A stretch of DNA of 64,000 nucleotides from Crocodylus rhombifer (taxonomy: Eukaryota > Chordata > Crocodylia > Crocodylidae): positions 26,668-90,667 of the forward strand of contig JAVSML010021684.1 of assembly GCA_038503035.1 (NCBI GenBank), read 5' to 3'. Position numbers and translations under genes: made by a program. This document shows positions 12,913 to 24,300 of the stretch, piece by piece. The notes beneath the pieces were generated by a model, which was not told the origin of the DNA, made no database searches, and saw only the letters and a list, made by a program, of their open reading frames with translations. Numbering within the stretch: position 1 is the stretch's first letter; each line of letters opens with the position of its first letter.

Positions 12913-13719
12913 GGAAGGGATTGTATGACAGGATATATGTGTCTTGAATTAATCAACTTGCAAGTATATAAATTCACATATCATCCATTGCCCATGTTGA
13001 AGTTAAGAGGTAAATTGTTTTCTATGCAGGAGGAACCTTGTAACCTCATGCTTCAGAGCTTTTGCTGATCATCAGCAAGGGTTCTATAGGAAACCATCCA
13101 CCATGTCTCCACCCCCCCCCCCAATATTTTACAGGTTTCTGAAGTTTGCATTTTTGTTTATTTGCTTTACCTTCCTCCAAAACAGTAGACTTCACCTACA
13201 GCAAAAGGCAATTTGAGTTTTGTCAGCAGTGTAGCAGTGTACTTTTGGTCTTATCAGGACTTAAAAGCCTCTTGTTTGGAAGATCTTGCTTAGGGTCAAA
13301 CTGATTGCCTGATTTGATCTGAAAGAATTTTCCCCCAGGTCATATTGGCAATAACTTTGAGGGGTTTTGCCTTCCTCTGTAGTGCTGTAGACCACATGCG
13401 CTGCACATGCAGATATTTGCTGTTCTGCTAATTTGCTGCATGGTGGCAGCAGTGTGCGCTGAAAAAAGCAGAGTGATGCACGTGGCAGCAGCATGCACTG
13501 TCTGAAACCGGAGTCTGGTCAGCCAGAGCCATGCTCCAATTGCCAGCCAGGCTCCATATGACTGGGTCCCTGCTGCTGGAGCTCCAGGAGGCCCCCAGGA
13601 CTCCAGGTAAGGCTGCTGGGGCCTGAAAGCTTGCAAATAAAGAATTTTTTTTTTTTTGCAAATATCTAGTTGGTCTAAAAAGGTACCACCTCTATCACAA
13701 GTTCTGATTCCTGATTTAA
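12913..13719. other. Intronic sequence with a short Penelope-type fragment
   Basis: Mostly unremarkable. 13590-13700 carries GCCTGAAAGCTTGCAAATAAAG, a T-run and CTAGTTGGTCTAAAA, matching the end of the dispersed Penelope-type repeat seen at 29292 and 36316 but lacking the CTGATGA half. Confidence 0.4.
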
Positions 13720-14820
13720 TTGGGATCACTGAAGCTTAGAAGGATAAGCTCAAATGGCTGGGATACTGTCATGGATGGACATAAGTTGTCTAGGGAGGAC
13801 AGGCTGGGAACAAATGGAAATGCTGTTGCTCTCTATACAAAACAAACTTTTAATACGTGTGTGTGCACGTGTTCTGAATTGTGGTATTAAATTTCAGGTA
13901 GGTCTGTTGGAAGTCTCTGGGTCAGGGTAAAAGAGAACAGAAAGAATGATGTTATGTTGGATGTCTACTGTAGACAACCAAACCAGGAGAAGGAAGTGGA
14001 CAAAGTTTTTTTTTTTCTTCAGATAACGAGGTCCTGAAGTTGGGATACTTCCGTTAGTGCTATAGGGGACTTTAATTATTGTGATATCTGCTACAAGGGT
14101 AACAGCAATACATAGGCAGTCCAGCTAGTTTCTGGAGTATGCTGGGGATAACTTTTTGGTGCAAATGGTACACTAGCCAACAGCTCACAAATTGGTGAAG
14201 AATGTGAAGATGAAAGGCAACTTAGGTGGGAGGGAAGGAGTCAGGTCAGTTTTGTAGAGGTTGGGTAAGGTCCTAGGTGATTGAAAGATGGTAACTATAT
14301 TTGCCTTCTTCAAGAAAGGGAAGGAAGGAGGAGGATCTAGGGCAGTGGAGACCACCTTTTTGGCAGGCATAATACATTCTCCAAGTGCCACTCCAATCCC
14401 CTTCTCTTGCTCCATTTGCTTGTTTGGCTTTCTGCTCCCTGCCCAATCTAGTAGTCTGCTTTTTGCTCCCCGCCCCATCTGCCACTGTGCTGACTGTTCC
14501 ATCCACAGTTTGCAGTGTGTCACACACAGAAGCTCCCTGTTCCCCTTGCAGGTTGCCCAACCCTTATCTAAGTAATTACACACTGATTTGTCTGACCTCA
14601 ATACTTCAAAACGCTGTGGAACATGTCATCAAGTGGAGAATAAGGTGATCACAAACAGCCATTATGGATTCATCAAGAGCCAAGTCATGCTTGACCACCC
14701 TGATTTCCATCAAGGCAAGCTGATGGACTTTATGGATGGCAAGGGAACAGTGGATATCATATGTCTTGACTTTAGCAAGGTTTCCTACATTGTCTGCCAT
14801 GACATTTTCGCTAGTAAGTT
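13720..14820 (+). mobile_element. Degraded CR1/L3-type LINE, endonuclease to reverse transcriptase
   Basis: An endonuclease signature GDFNYCDICYKGNSNT is readable from 14065. Further on come FFKKGK-like sequence (14300-14325) and RT traces HYGFIKSQVMLDHP and DIICLDFSKVSYIVCHDIF (14658-14810). It is broken by stops and by ~240 bp of unrelated C-rich sequence (14340-14575). It ends abruptly where a minus-strand CR1 begins. Confidence 0.55.
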
Positions 14821-14866
14821 TCTTATATGGGAAATATATGGAATCACCATCTTTGGAAGTTTATTT

Positions 14867-16920
14867 CATAGATCACATAGACATTAGGGCTGGAAGGGAC
14901 CTTGGAAGATCATCGAGTCCAGCCCCCTACCCCAGGGGCAGGAAATCAGCTGGGGTCATAGGATCCCAGCAACATAAGCATCCAATTTGCTTTTGAACGT
15001 GTTCAATGTAGGTGCTTGAACCACCTTCAGTAGCAGGCTATTCCATACCTTGGTGGCTCGGACAGTAAAGAAGTTCTTCTTTATGTCCACCTGAAACAGT
15101 CCTGGAGGAGTTTATAACCGTTAGACCTTATCATCCCTTGGGGTGCTCTAGTGAACAAACGTTCCCCCAGATCCTGGTGTACACCCCTGATAAACGTATA
15201 GGTGGCCATCAGATCACCCCGAGCCTGCGCTTTTCCAGGCTGAAGGGTCCCATATCGCACAGCCTCTCATCATAAGGTCTGTTTTCCTGACCTCTGATCA
15301 TGCATGTGGCTCTTCTCTGGACTCTCTCAAGCTTCTCCACATCCTTTTTGAATTGTGGAGCCCAAAACTGGAAGCAGTACTCCAGGCCGAGTACAGCCGG
15401 AGAATGACGTCCTGGGATTTGCTTGAGAAGCATCTATGGATGCAACCCAGCATTTTTCTCACTTTACTAGCAGCAACATCACATTGAAGGCTCATGTTCA
15501 TCTTGTGGTCATTCATGACCCCAAGTCCCTTCCATCCATAGTGCTAGCCAGCGTAGGACTGCCAAGCTTATAAGCATACTGCAGGGCTTTCTTCCCAAGG
15601 TGGAGAACCTTGCATTTTTCAGTGTTAAATACCATCAGCTTCTTGTCTGCCCATTTCCTGAGCCTGTCCAGGTCAGCCTGGATCTCCCTCCTGTCCTCAG
15701 GTGTGGATGCTATACTCTGAAGTTTGGTATCATCAACAAATTTGACCAGTCTGCTACTGGCACCAGTGTCTACATTGCTAATGAAGATGTTCAACAAAAT
15801 AGGCCCAAGGACAGAGCCTTGAGGGACCCCACTGGTCACAGCGCACCACAACGATTGACTTCCATCAGCCACCACTCTGGGTCCAACCACGGAGCCAATT
15901 CCCCAGCCAGTGGATCCTGGTGGACCCAAGGCTGCAGTTAGCCAGTTTTGCCAAGAAGTGATCATGGGATACCAGATCAAAGGCTTTTTTGAAATCAAGA
16001 TATATGACAACAATCTCTTCCCCTTTGTCCAGGTGATAGGTCACCTGGTCGTAGAAGGAAATAGGATTGGTCAAGCAAGACCTTCCTGCAACAAACCCGT
16101 GTTGGCTATCCCTCAGAATGTTGGCGTCGGCCAGTCCATTAAGGATGGCCTCTTTAATAAAATTTTCTAAGATCTTCCCTGGGATAGAAGTCAGGCTGAT
16201 GGGCCTATAGTTTGCCAGATCCACTTTCCACCCTTTCTTGAAGATGGGCATCACATTGGCCTTCTTTCAGTTTTTGGGCACTTCACCAGAGTGCCAGGAG
16301 TTTTCAAAGATCCATGCCAGAGGCTGGACTATAATGCTAGCCAGCTCCTTGAGTACCCTGAGGTGTAGATTGTCAGGGCCGGCTGATTTGAAGGTATCCA
16401 GCCTCTCAAGGTGTTCCTTCACAAGGTCAGCATTGATGGAGGGCAAGGAATCTCCCTCACCTGGGTCTGCCTGTCTCATAATAGGCAGGAGCGTCCCATG
16501 GGACTGGTGAAAGACCGACGCAAAGTACCCATTTAGTAGGTTGGCTTTTTCCTGGGCTTTGGTGGTCAGTTGTCCCATCTGGTTTAGCAGGGGTCCAGTG
16601 TTTCCCTCGCTTTTCCTCTGGCTCCCCACATATCTAAAAAAGGACTTTTTATTATCCTTGATACTAGTAGCCAGTTGGAGTTCTGTCGCAGCCTTGGCTT
16701 TCCTGGCTCGCTCCCTGCAGGTCCAGACCTGTGCAGAATATTCCTCCTTGGAGGTGGAGCCTGTCCTCCATCCTTTCTCGGTCTTTCATTTTAGGTGCAG
16801 GAGGTCCGCTAGTTCCTTGCTGAGCCAGGGGGGTTGCTGTGCCCTTTTGCTGCCTTTAAGCGGAGGTAAGACAATAGTTTTCTGAAATGGTTTAGATAGG
16901 GATGATTTTGCCTTGAGCAG
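14867..16920 (-). mobile_element. 5'-truncated CR1 LINE (ORF2 pseudogene plus 3' end)
   Basis: The 3' terminus at 14867-14940 (plus-strand reading CATTAGGGCTGGAAGGGACC) is the standard amniote CR1 end. Going 5' on the minus strand are the C-terminal block ([24 protein letters not shown]), the RT blocks GVPQGSVLGPILLN and KFVDDTKL (Val in place of the usual Ala), DFKKAFDLVSHD, and PIFKKG..NYRPIS. Upstream is the linker between endonuclease and RT, to about 16900. One in-frame stop lies near 16265 and frameshifts occur near 15950 and 15470. The endonuclease is missing, so this is a 5'-truncated, dead copy of about 2 kb. Confidence 0.85.
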
Positions 16921-17088
16921 GACTATATACTTTTCATAAAATGGTCCTACAAAAGCTCCCTTTTTTTTTTCTTACCCTTTGCCCCACAGATTTTGCATTC
17001 ACCTTCCCCATTGTTTACAAGAACCTTTTTTCCTGACCTTTAAGGAAAAAAAAATCTTCATTCTTGCAGTTCTGACTAGGGTATATCC

Positions 17089-18098
17089 CAGGCGCAGGCA
17101 GTTACTTCAGGTGGAGGGCCACTTACCAAGTTTTGGCAGGTTGTCCAGGTAGCCCTGCTCCTTGATGGGGCCCCCTGGTCACCATCTTATGACTGGAAGT
17201 CCCACCCCCTGACCTCTGACCTTTGCTACCAGAACTCCTTCCCCTTGCCCCAGAAGTACTCCTTTCAGCAAGGGGATTTGCTGTCTTGGAACCAGAAAAT
17301 ACCAAACTATATTCTAAAAATCAAACATTTTACAACATTCATTAATTTGATTTCAAAAAATATTTTTGTCCTGGCTTACATGTGTTTGTGTAGTGTACAT
17401 AGAGGTGATTGCAGAATAGCTTAAAATGAAGTCTTACTCTTGTATATTGTGCGGGGGGGGGGGGGGGGGGAGGGGGGGGGGGAGGGGGTTTTGGGGGGCG
17501 GGGGGTGTGTGGGGTGTGGGGGAGGGTGTGGGTGTGCTTGTGGAGGGTGGATGGCTGTGGGTTGAGGGAGCATGTGGGTGTGGATATGTGGGGTGTGGGT
17601 GGCTATGGGGTTTGTTGGGTTGTGTGTGGGGGCGAGGATGGTTGGAGTGTGTGAGGGGGTGTGGGTATCAGGGTCCTCGTGTATGACAGTGTGAAGGGGG
17701 TATGGGTGCATGTGTATGGGTGTGTGTGGGACTTACCCTACACACATATGCACACACATTCTGCCCTTTGCTACACACACACATACAAACCCTTCCTGCT
17801 CCTGGCCCTGGGGTACCAGTGCAGCCCCGTGCACCCATGATTCAGCTGGTAGCCACATGGTGCTGTAGCAGCACAGGGTAGGAAGGCAGGGAAATGGCTG
17901 GGGATGGAGTGGGTCTGGGCTGCTATAACCTGCTGCCAGCTTCCCCTGGGTCCTATTGCCCCTGTCTCCTGTCATCTTTGACAGGCAGCCAGGAGCAAAT
18001 CAATATTAATTTACTAAAATTTTAAGAGGCCCTGTGACCTGGATTGAATAGCCTGGCAGGATGCATCCAGCCCATGGGCCATATTTTGCCTACCCCTG
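17089..18098 (+). mobile_element. hAT-type non-autonomous transposon, G/T-rich family, copy 1
   Basis: It is flanked by a perfect 8-bp target duplication GTATATCC (17081-17088 and 18099-18106), the length expected for hAT elements. The ends are degenerate CAGG.G.AGGCAG and TTGCCTACCCCTG. The interior (GTGTAGTGTACATAGAGGTG, ATAGCTT.AAATGAAGTCTTA, then a G-rich tract) is shared with 40513-41423 and 44032-45499, all in the same orientation. No transposase is seen. Confidence 0.8.
17453..17720 (+). repeat. G-run and GGGTGT-rich low-complexity tract
   Basis: An 18-base G-run, further G-runs, then a (GGGTGTGG)-like array inside the hAT element. The G-rich strand is the GTF2E2 sense strand, so the intron RNA could form G-quadruplexes. 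Base count in the pure runs may be unreliable in the assembly. Confidence 0.85.
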
Positions 18099-18106
18099 GT
18101 ATATCC

Positions 18107-18674
18107 AGAAGAAGAAAGTGGCCACAGCAGCTGGCTGGGGCGCAGTGTGTCTTGAGATGGGGGAGTAAGTGTCTCCCATGGCTGCCTGCTTCCCTGTCTT
18201 AAGGCACACTGCATCCCAGCCAGCTGGGATGCTGCTGGCTGGAGTGCAAGATGCCTTAGTGTGGGGGCTTCACTGTGGGCAGAGATGGGGGAGCAGACAG
18301 CTTCAGACACATGCCCAGCTCACATTTGCCTTTGGTCCACAGTTTACAACACCACTTGCCTGGCACAGCAGAAGCAGCTCTGGATAGGTGCTAGCGTCAG
18401 TGGTGGATGCACCTCACAGGTTCCAAGTGGGGATCAGGGCATTTGCCTGGGTCCACAGCCAATGCCACTGTGTCAGTGTTGGGCAGAAGCATTCCCAGCT
18501 ACCTGTCTGGCACAGCAGGACAGCCCTGCCTGCCCTCCTGGCACCATGCAGCAGCCAGGGCTGCTGGCCACTCACAGGCTAGATCCCATTATTTGGTGGC
18601 TCCCCGCCCACGGGCTTGATGTAATCAGTTAGAGGTCCAGATCTGGCCTTTGGGCTATATTTTGCCCACCCCTG
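18107..18674 (+). mobile_element. Partial hAT-like element sharing the right end
   Basis: It ends CTGGCCTTTGGGCTATATTTTGCCCACCCCTGG (18642-18674), very like the right end of the element at 17089-18098. No matching left end was found, so it is a truncated or internally rearranged relative. Confidence 0.4.
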
Positions 18675-19440
18675 GCATATGTCTCAGAATTTCTGGGATA
18701 CTTTCTTGTAAAAAAAAGAAATTGAGAAGAGATATGATCACTCTCTGCAAATACATTCATAGAGTGAATATTAGAGATGGAGCAGGCTTTTTTTTTTAAG
18801 GCTGAAAAAAACGCTGACATTAGATCAAATGGTTGGAAAAGGTTATAGAGGGGATGTCATGATAGGACAGAGTTCTGGCTTAATAGTCTGTGTATGTGAT
18901 GTGGAGTCATGGGTCTGTGGTCTTCAGCTGGAATAATGAAGTAGTTCTTGTGGTGTAGAAAGTGTCTGGTACTATCATGCCTCAGGGCTTTTTTTTTTTT
19001 TATTTCCTCCACACCTCTCCTTTCCCCAACATGATTGTTATTGGTTGGCTTTGGAGAGGAAGTGGGAAGGTAGAAATTATTCTGTTTTGAGGATGAGGAC
19101 ATGGGTTTACAGATAACTCTGGTTTTTTTGAGTGAGGTGCACTGATGGTCTGGCTAGTACTTAGAAAAATAGGCCATGGGCTCATGTTCTTCTATTCAGT
19201 CATACAGATCACTAATTTAGGATTAGGATATCTGAAATTCAGATTGGCATGGGGTGGGGGGAGATGGGGATTGCCTTCCTTTGTAGCATTGTATATAGTC
19301 CTTTTCTTAGAATCTTCTGAGCATGTATTAACTGACCACTTCTCTGTCATTATGGTGGCAGGGGGCATTGACAGTGCCCTTGCTGTTACTTATGAGATGA
19401 CTTAGTTGTGGCAGTTTTTTGGGTCTTATACCTAGCAGTT
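18675..19440. other. Intronic unique sequence
   Basis: No gene or element borders seen. It contains short A and T runs only. Confidence 0.35.
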
Positions 19441-20269
19441 GTATGTGAAGGTTTAAACATATGTGAAGGGTCATCAAACTTATGACCCTTGACTGCATCT
19501 CGCCTATGGAGCCGTAGTGCACAGGGCCAGTCTGGTGGGGTGCTGCAGTGCATGACCCATGTTGACCCTCTGTGCTGTGTGCAGTGTGCACAGCTAGTTC
19601 AGTATTGTGTGCAGGTCATGGTGAACCCAAGCCTTACTCAGCATGCAGGGCTGGCATTGGGCATGTGCTACCTACGTTGCACAGGCTGGACCTAGCCCTG
19701 CTGGCAGCACAAGGTAGTTGGTCTGGGGTGCTATGTGTAGCTTGGATCCCCTGTGCCATATGCAGCTGCGGATCCAGCATATGTGCCGTGATCAGCTCAT
19801 GCCCTGTACTGGCCCTGCATGCCATGTGCACAGCTGTGGCCCATGCTATGTGCACAGCCATGGAGAGGCGAGTGGCTCATCCAGGGGATGTGTGCATCTC
19901 CCACTGCTACACGCTTCCCTGGGATGGCATGCTGGGGGGTGCCCCCAGAGCTGTGCATGCGGCAGGGCTGGCTGCCACTGTAGGCTGGTGCAGGGGCAGT
20001 GCCAGGCTCTTCCCGATGGGGGTCTGGGCTGGGCTGTACTCAGAGCAGGCAGCGATGGTGCTGGGAAGGAGATATGGGAGGGCTGACTGGGGTGGGGGCA
20101 GCCCCTGCTGCTGGATGCACCCCTGGGAGGGCACGGGGGGCAGGGGGGTTGTCCCCAGATCAGTGTGTGAGGCAGGGTTAGCTACCACTGGGGCCAGGGG
20201 CAACTCCAGGCTTTTCCTCGTGAGGTAGGGGCTGGGCTGTGCTTGGGGCAGGTGGTGGCGGTGCTAGGA

Positions 20270-20795
20270 GGCAGGCTACAGGGGAACTGTGGCAAATATT
20301 GGCGTGTCTGCAGCCCCCCCCCATAGTCCCCTCCCAGTGCTGCTGCCGCCACCCGCCCTGAGCATAGTCCTGGCCCATCCCCTGCACTGGGAAGAGCCTG
20401 GCACTAGCCCCAGCCTGTCCTTACCCTGTATGCAGATCTGAGGGCACACGTCCCCCATGCCCTCCCAGGGTGCATGCAGCAGTGGGAGCTCTACCCCCCT
20501 GCCAAACCCCCCCTCCCCCCACCCCAAGTGAGCCGATCGCAGCTGTCTCCTGCTCTGCCTTGCCCTGCCTGAGCAGCACCTACCTGTACTCTAGCCAGCC
20601 CTACTCCTTGACCATGGGGACCTTGATCTGCCCCCTCCACACCCCTTCCCCTACAACAGACTTACCAGCCAGACACAGGTCTCTATGCTGCCCACCTGCA
20701 TATCGGAATTGGATTGGTATCAGCTGATATGGCTCATTAAAAATTGGCCGTCGGTATCGGCCCAAAAATTCTCTATCGGTGCACCCCTAATTTTG
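20270..20795 (-). repeat. GC-rich repeat with TATCGGTGCACCCC terminus
   Basis: The right end (CGGTATCGGCCCAAAAATTC, CTATCGGTGCACCCCTA) is the reverse complement of the left end at 32862-32940, and the CAGATCAAGGTCCCC/AAGTCTGTTGTAGGGGAAGG block matches 5147-5200. Sequence from about 19450 to 20270 is also GC-rich and probably repeat-derived, but I could not fix its left border. Its 218-residue open frame is not a recognisable protein. Confidence 0.5.
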
Positions 20796-20879
20796 GGGAT
20801 TTCTTTGGATAATGATTGCCTAAAATCTGAAATTCAAAACATTAGATTTAATGGCCAAGGAAGCCCCTTCCTATGTTCT

Positions 20880-21010
20880 GGGGGTGTTGGTTGTAGCCAT
20901 GTTGATCTAAGGACATAGGCAGACAAGGTTCTTTGGGTAAATGTGATATCTTTTACTAGACCAGTTAATATCATATTTACTTGAAGAACTTTGTCTTCCT
21001 ATGTTCTGCA
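20880..21010. repeat. Short dispersed repeat with inverted ends
   Basis: GTAGCCATGTTGATCTAAGG, ATAGGCAGACAAGGTTCTT, GTGATATCTTTTACTAGACC, then an inverted version (GAACTTTGTCTTCCTATGTTC). The TTTTA.TAGACCA block recurs at 29092 and, reversed, at 33960. I group it with the Penelope-type terminal repeats. Confidence 0.4.
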
Positions 21011-21236
21011 TTTATGCAGTCCCATAGAGATAATGGCCCAGAACCCCAAAGTTACTTAGGTGCCAGTATTTCCAAAATGCCCAATAGCTCTTCCAGAGTT
21101 ATCTGAGAACACCCATTTTTACACTATTTGTAAATTTGGTGATGCAACAAAAAATAAATGAAGTATGTATAATTTAAAAATGGTTGAGTGTAAAACTAAA
21201 TATATTTGAGAATGTGTTGATTTGTTTCTTTTGTAG

Positions 21237-21328
21237 ATCACAGTAATGGGTCATTTAATTTGAAAGCCCTTTCTGGAGGCTCTGGTTACAAGTTCGGTGT
21301 CCTTGCTAAAATAGTGAATTACATGAAG
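21237..21328 (+). CDS. GTF2E2: GTF2E2 coding exon (residues ~56-86)
   Basis: The acceptor is TTTTGTAG before 21237 and the donor is GTAAGT at 21329. The exon starts in the second base of an Asp codon and reads [12 protein letters not shown] through [14 protein letters not shown], covering the end of the flexible linker and the first helix of winged-helix domain 1. Its 92 bp end in phase 0. Confidence 0.97.
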
Positions 21329-24300
21329 GTAAGTTCTTTTATGTCAAGCGTAATCTTTTGAAATGTTTATATTTATCCACTTGTAGTCTCAGACATTTAA
21401 ATAAACTGATGTTTAAGTATAATAGTGATTAAATAATTTAATGAAAATGTTTTATTAAATGAAAAAACATCCTTAATAAGAAAAGTGCCATTGTATGTTT
21501 CCATTTTAATGTCCTAGTGACTCCAGCTCATAGTTGCTCTGCTGAAAAGCAGAAAGATGGCTGAAAGTCTTATTAAATAAAAAATGACAACTATTTTCTC
21601 GTTGTCTGAAATTCATGAACCACTTTTCCAAGTATTTTTTGATACCCGCTTCAATGCAAGTTTAGAGACCATTTTGAGTCTTTGTGACTTGGTGCATCAG
21701 CATGATAAAACCTCCTGTTTTCTCTGTTGCTTCTCCAATGGCTTTTTTTCCTTTGAAACATTTTTTAGAAAGCATTTTTTTTCTTTGTCCTCATGGTTTC
21801 TGTAAGATATGCATGTCTTACACCATATCCATTTTGCAATAGCACTGTGCTCATGATAGGTGGTCACATTAAATGCCTTTTATTTCTTGAGAGTGCTTCA
21901 TTTGCAAGTCTTTTTACCACCTGGATCAGAAGGGATCTAGAGGCCAGAATTCAGATCTTACATCTTGGGCATATAAATGGAGTTGGCTTCTTATCCAGGA
22001 GTGCATGACTGCTGGATTTCTATCTGCGCACAATACCACTTTCCTATTGGAGGCCACTGATCTCCTGTCCATAAGAAAATCATTGCTGAGCTCAGATCCA
22101 AGGACTGTTCCAGAGAGGTCCATGTCTTGGAATTCCTGAAAGAGACCTGCTTTACTACCTCCTCATCATTCCCATTTTAAGACTGAATTTAAGTTGGTCC
22201 CAACAAAACTCAGAAGTGTTTCAGCACTAATTTCACAGAGCCAGCTAACAGTATACAAGAAGCATGCTTGCCTAAGGTTTGCCTTGGCACATCACCTTTA
22301 CCATCTGTTCAAACTAGGACTGGCTATGGTTTTGAATTGCTGAGCTCCAGTATTTCTGTTGAAATATAATAAGCCCCAACATCCTCTGCATTGTCCAGCC
22401 GTTCCAGTGTGTCCTGTGTTTCTTTGGTGGTTCACAGTTCTGAGTGACTTGGTTGTGCAGATGAGAACCAGAATTTCTTTTGCTTTCCTTGCTTATACTG
22501 ACATCAACCATTAGGCCATCAGGCGCAACACATATAGACCTGTGTCCAGTTCTGGATCTATCAGCACTTCTGATCGATGTCTCTTATCGCATTCTTCCTT
22601 TTATTCCAGCAAATACCATGGGCTTTGAATACATGTTCATGTCTCATAAGAAACAGAGACCTTCCAGAGATCTCTCCAGATATCCCCACTATGACAGTTT
22701 TGGCTTTGGTCTTCCCACCCAGCTGGTACTCAAGGCACCCATTCTTCTATCTTGACTTCAAAGGCTCTCCCTGATCAGAGCAATGCCTTCCTCTGTTGTT
22801 GTTGCAGTTAATTAAAAGACAAACATGTCCACAGCACTCCAAGAGGAGTCCAAAAAGATGGATCTGTTGAAGACCGCGTGCATTTCTTCAATTAGTTGTA
22901 GTTCAGGATGGCTAAGAGACAAGCCCTGTTGGCCTGTTACAGCTTTCATATCTTAGCTGCTTATAGTGTTTACTGATATCTGACCACTGAACTTGTGGGA
23001 TGCATTTGCTGCCCTCCTTTCTGAAGGTTATCTGGTGATCAGAACCACTGTACACTAGACAGTCTTGTATCATTCCTTCTGCACCGGGGGCAAGAGCTCA
23101 GCCCCGGCTCCTTTCTTCTGGGTTTCTTGTTCCATGTTCTAGGAAGGTCCTTGTATTATATGCCATTCCCTCTACACATGATCCCATGAGTGCTCTGAAA
23201 AGCAAAATAGGACTCTGCATGGTTCTCTCACTGATGGCAGAGACTATTCAATTTGTAAGACCACTTAAAGAGCTTTTGTTTGCCATCTCAGCTCACTGTC
23301 CTCCAGTGGTAAAAGTCTGTCTTCTTCCCTGGGGCAGTCCTGAAATTACTCAAAGATCCCATACTGCAAGATCCCGTTCCCTGTTGGGACCTGAACCTAA
23401 TAGGACTGTCTTTTGAACCTATAGCAAACTGTCTGTTGATTTACCCGCCGATGAAGATGGCATTCTTGGTGGCAGTCTGGTGTTGATGGTAGAACCTTCA
23501 ATACTGTTTTTCATGCAGGCAAGTTTTTGCAATCTCATCCCAAGTTTCTGCCTAAAATGATAGTTTACCCATCTCCAGGTAAACCAACTTCAGATATAGG
23601 TGTCTACAGCTACTTTTCACCAAAGTTTCATTATTTGAGAGCTGAGTCATAGACTCATGCTTTGATGTAGAGAGATTCTACTATATAGTGACAGAAGTGA
23701 GTGCCTTGCAGATGTCAGGTGTGTAAATACATAGTCCTTTAGCAAAGCCATTTAAGTCTCCTCAATTCTGATCACCAAGGGCAGGTCCAGTTTCAGTCTC
23801 ATAGCCCACTTTAATGTTGTCCAGTATCATTTGAACTGTCTTTGGATCTTTCCTGGCCCTAAATATGGCAATTGAGCTTTGGAAGAGTATGATCTTCCAG
23901 CCAAGAATCTCCACGTTTTCTAAGCACTGGCAAGAGCATCAGAGTGACCCCTCACCCAGACTAAAAAAAAACCCAACCTGCCCCCCCCCCAAAAACAAAA
24001 CAAAACAAAACAAAACAAAACAAAAAACCCTTCCTGGCTTAGCTGTGGCCAACTACCCAGTGTTGCAGAGGAAGGCAGGAAAACTGAAGGGGGCCGAGAT
24101 TCTCTTAATTTAATAAAACAATCTAAGAATCCCAACCAGAGAATGGTGGACTTGTGGAGCTGTAACGCCTAGTATGAGGCTACAGCCTGACTTCGCTAAG
24201 TGCTTGAAATTGCTTACATACACACACACCGGAGACTTAAGTTGTTAGCTAACAAGAATATGTTGTAATACAAATGGCAAAAATGAACACATGAACTTGA

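Noticed and set aside
14588..14887. 99-residue frame read as a possible gene
   Set aside because: It is the RT region of a degraded LINE (HYGFIKS, DFSKVSYIVCHD).
19572..20228. 218-residue open frame
   Set aside because: Composition-driven in GC-rich repeat; no start context, domain or agreement with related copies.
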